Shown: positions 1 to 6,279 of the stretch, one piece after another
How positions within the stretch are numbered: position 1 is the first letter of the stretch
Layout of the letters: the number at the start of each line of letters is the position of its first letter
From: Spongiicolonus versatilis
GTDB taxonomy: Bacteria > Pseudomonadota > Gammaproteobacteria > Arenicellales > Spongiicolonaceae
DNA: 6,279 nucleotides
Assembly: GCA_028286165.1 (NCBI GenBank)
Contig: JAPYMU010000072.1
Coordinates: 1-6,279, forward strand
Direction of reading: 5' to 3'
Position numbers and translations under genes: made by a program
The notes under the pieces: generated by a model
What the model was told of the DNA's origin: nothing
Databases searched by the model: none
The model's input: the letters and a program-made list of their open reading frames with translations, nothing else

Positions 1-458
1 CCGGACAACTCCAGCGCGGTGGTAATCACCGGAAACATCAGCAGCGAATGCATGCCGAGCAGCAGAAACAGCGGCAACGTGGCGCGCCCGCCCAGCGCGC
101 TCAGCACCAGCGGCAGGCCGAACAGCCAGGTGTTGGAGTAGGCCGAGGCGAAGCCGAACATGTTGCAACTCTTGGCCGCCAGCGCAAAAACCCGCCGCGC
201 GGCAAAAGCGCCGGCAAGGAACACCGCTACCGCCGCGGCAAAATACACCGCCAGATAGCCCCACGAAATCTGCGCCGGAAACCGCGCCTGCAGCAAACTC
301 TCAAACAGCATCAGCGGCAGCAGCGCGTTGAACACCGCGGTCGAAAGAATTTTTTCCACCCGCCCGCCGGCCAGCCCGAACCGCCCGCACACATAGCCCA
401 GCAGCACCATGCCGAAAACCGGCGCGACGATAAAAACAATGGCGGCGGCGTTTTGCAT
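1..458 (-). CDS. AEC-family (auxin efflux carrier-like) permease, N-terminal part, cut by window start
   Basis: The first 152 residues of an integral membrane transporter are visible, and the reading frame runs off the window at position 1. Hydrophobic segments lie at about residues 5-24, 38-56, 66-88, 103-121 and 127-146. Two short patterns are typical of AEC (auxin efflux carrier-type) permeases: FNALLPLMLF near residue 43, and YSNTWLFGLPL near residue 107, with its Asn, Gly and Pro. Family members export or import small organic acids, amino acids or auxin-like compounds across the inner membrane; the substrate cannot be read from this fragment. The start is ATG at 458, 12 bp after the tgt stop, with no strong Shine-Dalgarno, so it is probably co-transcribed with or translationally coupled to queA-tgt. 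A family call is reasonable; a specific gene name is not. Confidence 0.85.
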   Translation of the reverse strand, partial: MQNAAAIVFIVAPVFGMVLLGYVCGRFGLAGGRVEKILSTAVFNALLPLMLFESLLQARFPAQISWGYLAVYFAAAVAVFLAGAFAARRVFALAAKSCNMFGFASAYSNTWLFGLPLVLSALGGRATLPLFLLLGMHSLLMFPVITTALELS

Positions 459-470
459 CGGCGGTGGGGC

Positions 471-2604
<2,134 letters not shown>

Positions 2605-2607
2605 GGG

Positions 2608-2636
2608 TTGCCTGATGGCGCGCGCTGTGCGAAAAT
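2608..2636 (+). promoter_or_regulatory. Candidate sigma70 promoter of the tRNA-Leu gene
   Basis: TTGCCT (2608-2613) resembles a -35 box with four of six matches. After 17 bp comes GAAAAT (2631-2636), four of six matches to the -10 consensus, preceded by TGC, which gives an extended -10. Transcription would begin near 2643, only a few bases before the tRNA 5' end at 2647. The -35 box sits just beyond the queA start codon (2602-2604) on the opposite strand, so the two 5' regions share DNA. This is inferred from sequence match and position. Confidence 0.45.
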
Positions 2637-2646
2637 GCTTCACCGT

Positions 2647-2733
2647 GCCGGGATGGCGGAACTGGCAGACGCGCCGGACTCAAAATCCGGTGGTGGCAAC
2701 ACCATGAGAGTTCGAGTCTCTCTCCCGGCACCA
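2647..2733 (+). tRNA. tRNA-Leu, anticodon CAA (reads UUG)
   Basis: All arms fold by hand. The 7-bp acceptor pairs 2647-2653 (GCCGGGA) with 2723-2729 (TCCCGGC). The D stem is GCG/CGC with GG at 2664-2665. The anticodon stem is CCGGA/TCCGG with loop CTCAAAA at 2679-2685, which puts CAA at 2681-2683. A long class II variable arm (GGTG/CACC with loop GCAA) follows, as expected for leucine. The T stem is GAGAG/CTCTC around loop TTCGAGT (2711-2717). The discriminator is A2730 and CCA is encoded at 2731-2733. A36-A37-A38 is the sequence recognised by the isopentenyltransferase MiaA. A37 means it is not a TrmD m1G37 substrate, and the anticodon is not GUN, so it is not a Tgt/QueA substrate. It lies antisense between the kinase gene and queA. 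Confidence 0.97.
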
Positions 2734-2739
2734 GCAAGG

Positions 2740-2751
2740 TTTTTTATTTTT
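2740..2751 (+). terminator. T-rich tract after tRNA-Leu, possible terminator
   Basis: Seven bases after the encoded CCA the plus strand carries T6-A-T5. This is the expected U-rich tail for ending the tRNA transcript, but I see no separate GC-rich hairpin just upstream; only the tRNA acceptor and T arm could serve. It overlaps the last codon positions and stop of the convergent kinase gene (TAA at 2744-2746, minus strand). The call rests on the T tract and its position only. Confidence 0.35.
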
Positions 2752-3412
2752 GTTCCCCGGCAAAAGGCATGGGGTTGAAAAAATGCCGCCCGGGCCGCGC
2801 GCGAATAATATGCTCCAGCAGCATTTTGTAATCCTCGTCGCTGTCGGCGAAATTAATCTGCGCCGCGTTAATCACCAGCAGCGGCGCCGCCGCGTAAGTG
2901 TGGAAAAAATTCGTGTAGGCGTTGACCAGTTGCTCCAGATACTCGGCGCCCAGGTCCATCTCAAAACCCCGGCCGCGCCCGCGAATGCGCTGCAGCAGAA
3001 CTTCGGCCGGCGCCTGCAGGTAAATCACCAGGTCCGGCGGCGGCATCTGCACCGCAAGTTTGGCGTATACCTGGCGGTACAGGCGGTATTCATCCTCGTC
3101 CAGGTTCACCCGCGCAAACAGGTCGTCTTTTTCCAGCATGTAGTCGGCAACGCTGCCGGCGCGGAATAAATTTTCCTGCTGCAGCCGCGGCAACTGCTCG
3201 GTGCGCTGCACCAGAAAAAACAACTGCAGCGGCAGCGCATAGCGGCGGCGCGAGCGGTAGAAACGTTCCAGAAACGGATTTTCCCCGGCGCGCTCGTGCA
3301 CCGCCTCGTAGTCCAGACTGCGCGCCAGCCTCGAAGCCAGCGTGGTTTTGCCGACGCCGATGGGGCCTTCCACCACAATGCGCGAGGGAATGTCGGTTTT
3401 TGCGCGGCGCAT
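2744..3412 (-). CDS. Deoxynucleoside kinase family protein
   Basis: A 222-residue P-loop kinase of the deoxynucleoside kinase family (dAK/dGK/dCK-like), which phosphorylates deoxynucleosides with ATP in the cytoplasm for nucleotide salvage. The Walker A motif GPIGVGKTT lies at residues 16-24. ERAGENPFLERFY (40-52) is the family's substrate-side motif. DYMLEKDDLFA (90-100) sits where the DRS/KDR-type motif normally is. PDLVIYLQA (126-134) forms the strand before the lid, and the Arg-rich lid RIRGRGRGFE spans 142-151. Length is normal. One oddity is EKDD where I recall EKDR or DKDR in relatives (see findings). The start is ATG at 3412, with no clear Shine-Dalgarno. It ends 10 bp from the convergent tRNA-Leu. 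The exact deoxynucleoside preference cannot be told from sequence. Confidence 0.9.
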   Translation of the reverse strand: MRRAKTDIPSRIVVEGPIGVGKTTLASRLARSLDYEAVHERAGENPFLERFYRSRRRYALPLQLFFLVQRTEQLPRLQQENLFRAGSVADYMLEKDDLFARVNLDEDEYRLYRQVYAKLAVQMPPPDLVIYLQAPAEVLLQRIRGRGRGFEMDLGAEYLEQLVNAYTNFFHTYAAAPLLVINAAQINFADSDEDYKMLLEHIIRARPGRHFFNPMPFAGEQK

Positions 3413-3435
3413 CGCGCTACATTAGCACACCCGGC

Positions 3436-3445
3436 ATGCTACCAT
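3436..3445. promoter_or_regulatory. Possible back-to-back extended -10 elements for the kinase gene and yciB
   Basis: In the 62-bp divergent gap between the kinase gene and yciB, the near-palindromic ATGCTACCAT can be read both ways. The plus strand gives TGC-TACCAT toward yciB and the minus strand gives TGG-TAGCAT toward the kinase; each has four of six -10 matches with an extended TGN. No matching -35 boxes are evident. Weak evidence; offered as the only promoter-like sequence I could find here. Confidence 0.22.
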
Positions 3446-3471
3446 CGCCGCGCAACGGCCTTGCGGCGGCG
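3446..3471 (+). other. GC-rich hairpin ending three bases before the yciB start codon
   Basis: Bases 3446-3455 (CGCCGCGCAA) pair with 3461-3471 (TTGCGGCGGCG), giving ten base pairs with one bulged G (3466) and a five-base loop (CGGCC, 3456-3460). It occupies the place where a Shine-Dalgarno for yciB should be and none is visible. If the transcript includes the whole stem, it should limit ribosome access. The pairing is seen directly; any regulatory role is inferred. Confidence 0.5.
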
Positions 3472-3474
3472 GCG

Positions 3475-4035
3475 ATGAAACAACTCATTGAATTCTTTCC
3501 CCTGATTTTATTTTTCGCGGTCTACTACGCGTGGGGAATTTACCCGGCCACCGCCGCGGCCATCGCCGGTTCATTGGCCGTGGTGGGCTGGGGCTGGTCG
3601 CGCAACCGCAAACTGGAGACGGTGCCGCTGGTGACGCTGGCGGTGGTGGCGGTGATGGGCGGCCTCACCCTGGCGCTGCAGGACGACACTTTCATCAAGT
3701 GGAAGCCGACCCTGGTGCACTGGGCGCTGGCCGCGGCGCTGCTGGCGACGCAGTGGTTCGGCCGCGCCACCGCGCTGGAAAAAATTCTCGGCGGGCAACT
3801 GCGCCTGCCGCGGCACATCTGGCGCCGGGTCAACCTTGCGTGGGCGCTGTTCTTCACCGCCGCCGGCGCGCTCAACCTGTATGTCGCCTTCTACTACGGC
3901 GCCGACTTAAGCGAGCAGACCCGCACCGACCACTGGGTCAACTTCAAAGTCTTCGGCCTCACCGGCCTGAGCCTGCTGTTCGTCATCGTGCAGATGGCGC
4001 TGGTGGCAAAGCACCTGCAGGAGCCGAAAGAATAG
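3475..4035 (+). CDS. yciB: Inner-membrane septation protein A family (YciB/IspZ)
   Basis: A 186-residue polytopic inner-membrane protein of the YciB/IspZ (septation protein A) family, linked in enterobacteria to cell-envelope synthesis and division; its biochemical activity is not established. It starts MKQLIEFFPLILFF, nearly the E. coli N-terminus, which fixes the ATG at 3475 and excludes earlier in-frame ATGs at 3400 and 3436. Hydrophobic segments lie at about 5-22, 24-41, 49-68, 79-96, 121-139 and 157-178. Conserved patches are GGLTLALQDDTFIKWKPT (62-79), ATQWFG (91-96), LAWALFF (121-127), NLYVAF (134-139) and WVNFKVFG (154-161). The loop before WVNFKVFG is several residues longer than in E. 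coli. No Shine-Dalgarno is visible. The stop is 7 bp from the convergent rplS stop. Confidence 0.95.
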   Translation: MKQLIEFFPLILFFAVYYAWGIYPATAAAIAGSLAVVGWGWSRNRKLETVPLVTLAVVAVMGGLTLALQDDTFIKWKPTLVHWALAAALLATQWFGRATALEKILGGQLRLPRHIWRRVNLAWALFFTAAGALNLYVAFYYGADLSEQTRTDHWVNFKVFGLTGLSLLFVIVQMALVAKHLQEPKE

Positions 4036-4043
4036 CGCGCGCT
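4034..4043. repeat. Perfect 10-bp palindrome across two convergent stop codons
   Basis: AGCGCGCGCT overlaps the last two bases of the yciB TAG and the last base of the rplS TAA on the other strand. It fills the whole gap between these convergent genes. Neither strand shows a run of T after it, so it does not look like a normal bidirectional intrinsic terminator. Confidence 0.5.
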
Positions 4044-4387
4044 TAAACTTTCTCGCGGATGCGCGCCGCCTTGCCGGTGCGTTTTCTCAGGTAGTACAAC
4101 TTGGCCCGCCGCACCGCGCCGCGCCGCTTGACTTCAATGGCCGACAGCATCGGGCTGTGCAGTTGGAACACGCGCTCGACGCCCTCGCCGGAGGAGATTT
4201 TGCGCACGGTGAAGGAGGAGTTGAGGCCGCGGTTGCGGCGCGCAATCACCACCCCCTCAAAAGTCTGCAGGCGCTCGCGGCTGCCTTCGGTGACCCTCAC
4301 CTTGACGCTGACGGTGTCGCCGGGGCTGAACTCCGGCACGTCGCTTTTGAGTTGCTCGGACTCGATTTGCTGGATCGCGTTGTTCAT
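4043..4387 (-). CDS. rplS: 50S ribosomal protein L19
   Basis: L19 binds 23S rRNA at the 30S-50S interface and contributes to intersubunit bridges. The 114-residue protein (E. coli 115) is recognisable throughout: [22 protein letters not shown] begins at residue 20, [23 protein letters not shown] at 43-65, [13 protein letters not shown] at 67-79, and the basic tail [24 protein letters not shown] at 87-110. The ATG at 4387 gives the family N-terminus MNNAIQQIE; a longer in-frame extension upstream is only trmD sequence in another frame. It is the last gene of the rpsP-rimM-trmD-rplS operon, 4 bp after the trmD stop, with GAGTAAAG upstream of the ATG as a modest ribosome-binding site. Confidence 0.98.
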   Translation of the reverse strand: MNNAIQQIESEQLKSDVPEFSPGDTVSVKVRVTEGSRERLQTFEGVVIARRNRGLNSSFTVRKISSGEGVERVFQLHSPMLSAIEVKRRGAVRRAKLYYLRKRTGKAARIREKV

Positions 4388-4391
4388 CGCT

Positions 4392-5099
4392 TTACTCGCT
4401 GGTTTTGGTTTTGGTTTGGTGAATGTTCCACAGGTCGGGGCGCAGGCGGCGGGTGCGCTCTTGCGCCTGCTCAAGCCGCCAGCGGCGCACCTGTTCATGA
4501 TCGCCGCCGAGCAGCACCGCCGGCGCGCGCCGCCCTTCAAAATCTTCCGGCCGCGTGTAGTGCGGATGGTCGAGCAGGCCGCCGGCAAACGAGTCGGCGG
4601 ACACCGAATCGGCGTTGCCCACCACGCCGGGCAGGTGGCGCAGCACCGCATCCATCACTGCCATCGCCGCCAACTCGCCGCCGCTCAGCACATAATCGCC
4701 CAGCGACCACTCGCTGTCCACCTCGGCTTCAATCACGCGCTGGTCCACGCCGTGGTAGCGGCCGCACAAAAAAATCACGCCCTCGCCCTGTGCCGTCCGC
4801 CGCACCATGGCGTCGTCCAGGCGCTCACCCTGCGGCGACAGCAGCACCACCGGCGCGCCGTCGGCGCGGTCAGCGCGCGCCCGGCGGATGGCGGCGGCCA
4901 GCGGCGGCGCGCTCATCACCATGCCCGGGCCGCCGCCGTAGGGCTTGTCGTCCACCGCACGGTGCGGGTCATCGGTGAAGTCGCGCGGGTTCCACAAATG
5001 CAGCCGCGCCAGCCCCGAGTCAAACGCGCGCCGGGTGACGCCGTGGCCGGTGAGGGCGCGGAACATTTCCGGAAAAATACTGACCGCATCAAACCGCAC
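4392..5099 (-). CDS. trmD: tRNA (guanine37-N1)-methyltransferase
   Basis: TrmD methylates G37 next to the anticodon (Leu, Pro and Arg tRNAs with G36-G37) using S-adenosylmethionine, which prevents +1 frameshifts. It is a SPOUT enzyme that works as a dimer. Motifs seen are SIFPEMF (7-13), [12 protein letters not shown] (49-60), LSPQG (87-91), [11 protein letters not shown] (112-122), [13 protein letters not shown] (130-142), LPGVVG (156-161) and [10 protein letters not shown] (175-184). Arg154 and Asp169, the proposed general base, are kept at E. coli numbering. His116 stands where E. coli and most relatives have Glu116 (see findings). The protein has 235 residues, about 20 fewer than E. coli, lost at the C-terminus. 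The GTG start at 5099, 10 bp after the rimM stop, aligns with the family N-terminus. The last codons hold a short ACCAAA-type repeat coding TKTKT. Confidence 0.97.
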   Translation of the reverse strand: MRFDAVSIFPEMFRALTGHGVTRRAFDSGLARLHLWNPRDFTDDPHRAVDDKPYGGGPGMVMSAPPLAAAIRRARADRADGAPVVLLSPQGERLDDAMVRRTAQGEGVIFLCGRYHGVDQRVIEAEVDSEWSLGDYVLSGGELAAMAVMDAVLRHLPGVVGNADSVSADSFAGGLLDHPHYTRPEDFEGRRAPAVLLGGDHEQVRRWRLEQAQERTRRLRPDLWNIHQTKTKTSE

Positions 5100-5109
5100 C
5101 GCGCACCCG

Positions 5110-5709
5110 TCAAAAATATTCGCCGTCCCAGTCCACGCGGATGAAGCCGCGCGCCAGGTTGACTTCGCGCACCACCTGCGCGGTCCACGGAATCAATTGC
5201 TCGCCGCCACCGTCATCGCGCACCACCAGCACGTCGTTGGCGCCGGTTTCCATCAGCCCGGCAACACTGCCGAGGCCGCCACCGTCATTTCCGGGGTCGG
5301 CGTCACCATTTCCGGAGTCGCAACCACCATTTCCGGAGTCGCGACCGTCATTTTCGGCACTGCAACCACCGCCCTGCACCACGCGCAAGCCGTGCAACTG
5401 GCGCCAGTAATGTTCACCTTCGGCCAGCGGCGCCAACTGGGCGCGCGGCACCGTCACATCCAGACCGGCCAGGGCGGCGGCGGCGGTGCGGTCGTTGACC
5501 GTGGCCAGACTGGCCACCACTTCACCGGCGCGGTGCACCCGGCAGGCGGCAACCTCAAACGGCGCGCCGCCGCCGATATGCCAGCGGCGGTAGCGCAGAA
5601 TGTCCGCCGCCCGGCGGGTGTAGGGGCGCACGCGAATCCAGCCGCGGGTGCGAAACGGCGCCGTGACCCGGCCGAGGGCGACCGGCGTGTCGGGGGATTC
5701 CACCGCCAC
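5110..5709 (-). CDS. rimM: Ribosome maturation factor RimM with an internal repeat insertion
   Basis: RimM binds the 30S head region (S19 and the 3' major domain of 16S rRNA) and aids its maturation. Here it has 199 residues against about 182 in E. coli. The N-terminal RimM domain begins with PVALGRVTAPFRTRGWIRV (9-27) and includes VNDRTAAAALAGLDVTV (71-87). The PRC-barrel follows from EGEHYWRQLHGLRVV (97-111) through LGSVAGLMETGANDVLVV (146-163), LIPW (172-175) and the terminal VDWDGEYF. Between VV and LGSVAG lies an extra Gly/Asp/Asn/Ser-rich stretch (about 113-145) made of seven-residue units encoded by 21-bp repeats. The frame is intact and both flanks are conserved, so it looks functional. 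The start is GTG at 5709, or possibly GTG at 5703. It sits 12 bp after rpsP and 10 bp before trmD. Confidence 0.95.
   Translation of the reverse strand: MAVESPDTPVALGRVTAPFRTRGWIRVRPYTRRAADILRYRRWHIGGGAPFEVAACRVHRAGEVVASLATVNDRTAAAALAGLDVTVPRAQLAPLAEGEHYWRQLHGLRVVQGGGCSAENDGRDSGNGGCDSGNGDADPGNDGGGLGSVAGLMETGANDVLVVRDDGGGEQLIPWTAQVVREVNLARGFIRVDWDGEYF
5281..5364 (-). repeat. Four tandem 21-bp repeats inside rimM
   Basis: Four units start at 5281, 5302, 5323 and 5344, each built on a core such as CATTTCCGGAGTCG on the plus strand. The two middle units are identical at 18 of 21 positions, and the outer two are more diverged. Read as rimM, the order is CSAENDG, RDSGNGG, CDSGNGD, ADPGNDG (residues 116-143). 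The exact 21-bp period keeps the frame, as expected for expansion by slippage or unequal exchange inside a coding loop. Confidence 0.93.
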
Positions 5710-5721
5710 CGACCGGCAAAC

Positions 5722-5961
5722 TCAGGCGGCCTGCTTCAGCAGTTGCCGCACCCGCTGCGACGGCTGCGCGCCGTGGGAAATCCAGTGGCTGACGCGCTCG
5801 CGGTCCACCCGCAGCCGCTCCTCCTGCGCGCCGGCCAGCGGATTGAAAAAGCCGATGCGCTCAATGAACCGTCCGCCCGGCGCCCGCCGGTTGTCGGCAA
5901 CCACAATGTTGTAAAACGGCCGCTTGCGCGCGCCGCCTCGGGATAAGCGAATTGTGACCAT
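5722..5961 (-). CDS. rpsP: 30S ribosomal protein S16
   Basis: S16 is a primary-level 30S assembly protein that binds the 5' domain of 16S rRNA. The 79-residue protein (E. coli 82) shows [17 protein letters not shown] at 1-17, VVADNR at 20-25, [13 protein letters not shown] at 30-42 and [14 protein letters not shown] at 58-71. The ATG at 5961 matches the family start exactly; the in-frame ORF extending to 6276 is leader and promoter DNA without stops. AAAGGTG seven bases upstream is a fair ribosome-binding site. It is the first gene of the rpsP-rimM-trmD-rplS operon, which coordinates ribosomal protein and rRNA/tRNA maturation factor supply. The upstream neighbour is a divergent transporter gene rather than ffh. 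Confidence 0.98.
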   Translation of the reverse strand: MVTIRLSRGGARKRPFYNIVVADNRRAPGGRFIERIGFFNPLAGAQEERLRVDRERVSHWISHGAQPSQRVRQLLKQAA

Positions 5962-6016
5962 AAAAAACACCTTTGCGCCCGCCGAAAACCCCCGGCCGGG
6001 CTGTGGAAAGCGGCGG

Positions 6017-6044
6017 ATTGTAGCAGGTTTTGCGGCAGATTCAA
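6017..6044 (-). promoter_or_regulatory. Sigma70-type promoter of the rpsP-rimM-trmD-rplS operon
   Basis: On the minus strand, TTGAAT (6039-6044) and TACAAT (6017-6022) are separated by 16 bp, giving four of six and five of six consensus matches. Transcription would start near 6010, leaving a leader of about 49 nt that contains the palindrome CCCGGCCGGG (5991-6000) and the AAAGGTG ribosome-binding site. This is the best promoter match in the window, correctly placed before a ribosomal protein operon. Confidence 0.7.
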
Positions 6045-6070
6045 ATAATTTCCGGCGGCGGCGGTTTTTT

Positions 6071-6079
6071 TGGCATAAT
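6071..6079 (+). promoter_or_regulatory. Candidate extended -10 promoter of the sugar-binding-protein gene
   Basis: TGG-CATAAT is an extended -10 with five of six matches in the hexamer (6074-6079). No good -35 lies 16-18 bp upstream, where the DNA is a GGC repeat; the extended element could compensate, or an activator may be needed. The start would be near 6086, giving a leader of about 70 nt before the ATG at 6155. Confidence 0.45.
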
Positions 6080-6109
6080 GCCGCCCGGCTCCGCCGCCCC
6101 CGGCGGCAT
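6078..6109 (+). promoter_or_regulatory. Inverted repeat overlapping the candidate promoter; hairpin-forming leader
   Basis: ATGCCGCC (6078-6085) and GGCGGCAT (6102-6109) are a perfect 8-bp inverted repeat with a 16-base spacer, overlapping the end of the -10 box and the likely start site. Inside it, GCCGCC-CCC-GGCGGC (6093-6107) can form a tight RNA stem-loop. The position suits a repressor operator or a leader structure. The symmetry is seen directly; the function is inferred, and GC-rich DNA yields such symmetry easily. Confidence 0.4.
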
Positions 6110-6154
6110 GTGGGGCATTCCCATTTTTCCAACCCTTTCACAGAGGATACACCA

Positions 6155-6279
6155 ATGAAAACAATACGACTGTCACTGTTCGCCCTCCTGTGCCTCGCCG
6201 CCTTTGGCGCGCAGGCGCAAAAACTGACCATTGCCACGGTCAACAACGGCGACATGATTCGCATGCAGAAACTCACCGA
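6155..6279 (+). CDS. Periplasmic sugar-binding protein of an ABC importer, N-terminus only, cut by window end
   Basis: The visible 41 residues are a signal peptide and the first strand of an extracellular solute-binding protein (family 1, sugar or polyol type). The peptide has a basic start (MKTIR), a hydrophobic core ([13 protein letters not shown]) and a likely signal peptidase I site after AQA at residue 21. Cys13 does not sit in a good lipobox. The mature start, [19 protein letters not shown], resembles sorbitol/mannitol-type binding proteins as I recall them. Such proteins capture the ligand in the periplasm and deliver it to membrane permeases, presumably encoded beyond the window. The ATG at 6155 has a strong AGAGGA (6142-6147) seven bases upstream. 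It is divergent from the rpsP operon and probably begins a separate, regulated operon. The ligand is not determinable from this fragment. Confidence 0.85.
   Translation, partial: MKTIRLSLFALLCLAAFGAQAQKLTIATVNNGDMIRMQKLT

Noticed and set aside
2647..2760. tRNA-Leu 3' end as an integration (att) site
   Set aside because: No integrase, no repeated copy of the tRNA 3' end and no foreign-looking genes follow; a housekeeping-type kinase gene lies directly downstream.
4388..4651. Upstream extension of the L19 frame to 202 residues
   Set aside because: The extra residues are trmD sequence in another frame; the ATG at 4387 matches the L19 family.
5281..5364. Possible CRISPR-like array in the repeated region
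   Set aside because: The 21-bp units are directly tandem with no unique spacers and are in frame within rimM, so this is a coding tandem repeat.
4101..5946. Plus-strand open frames opposite rplS, trmD and rimM
   Set aside because: They are antisense to unmistakable conserved genes, have biased compositions and show no plausible start signals.
5962..6276. Upstream extension of the S16 frame to 184 residues
   Set aside because: The family start at 5961 has a good ribosome-binding site, and the extension covers the promoter and leader.

Overview
This 6.3 kb window is compact, strongly GC-rich chromosomal DNA (about two thirds G+C by eye) from a proteobacterium, most likely a gammaproteobacterium or a close relative. 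QueA, Tgt, RpsP, RimM, TrmD, RplS and YciB all align well, from memory, with their E. coli counterparts, and the rpsP-rimM-trmD-rplS order is the standard proteobacterial one. I cannot assign a genus. Almost every base lies in a housekeeping gene. I see no transposon, prophage, CRISPR array or defence system.

Layout, left to right. Positions 1-2604, minus strand: queA, tgt and the start of an AEC-family permease, closely packed and probably one operon. 2647-2733, plus strand: a complete tRNA-Leu(CAA) with encoded CCA, placed antisense between queA and the next minus-strand gene. 2744-3412, minus strand: a deoxynucleoside kinase. 3475-4035, plus strand: yciB, divergent from the kinase and convergent with rplS. 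4043-5961, minus strand: the rpsP-rimM-trmD-rplS operon, with gaps of 4 to 12 bp. 5962-6154: a divergent regulatory region with a good sigma70-type promoter for rpsP and a candidate extended -10 promoter facing the other way. 6155-6279, plus strand: the first 41 residues of a periplasmic sugar-binding protein of an ABC importer, cut by the window end.

The main theme is translation and tRNA maturation. QueA and Tgt make queuosine in GUN-anticodon tRNAs. TrmD makes m1G37. RimM helps mature the 30S head. S16 and L19 are ribosomal proteins. The tRNA-Leu is not expected to be a substrate of either tRNA-modification system in the window: it lacks a GUN anticodon and has A, not G, at position 37.

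I found no convincing undescribed system. The points most worth a second look are: a four-copy 21-bp tandem repeat that inserts a Gly/Asp/Asn-rich segment into the PRC-barrel region of RimM; histidine in TrmD at the position of the conserved catalytic-site Glu116; aspartate in place of the usual arginine in the kinase KDR-like motif; the antisense tRNA with its promoter over the queA start codon; a hairpin abutting the yciB start codon; and an inverted repeat at the sugar-binding-protein promoter.
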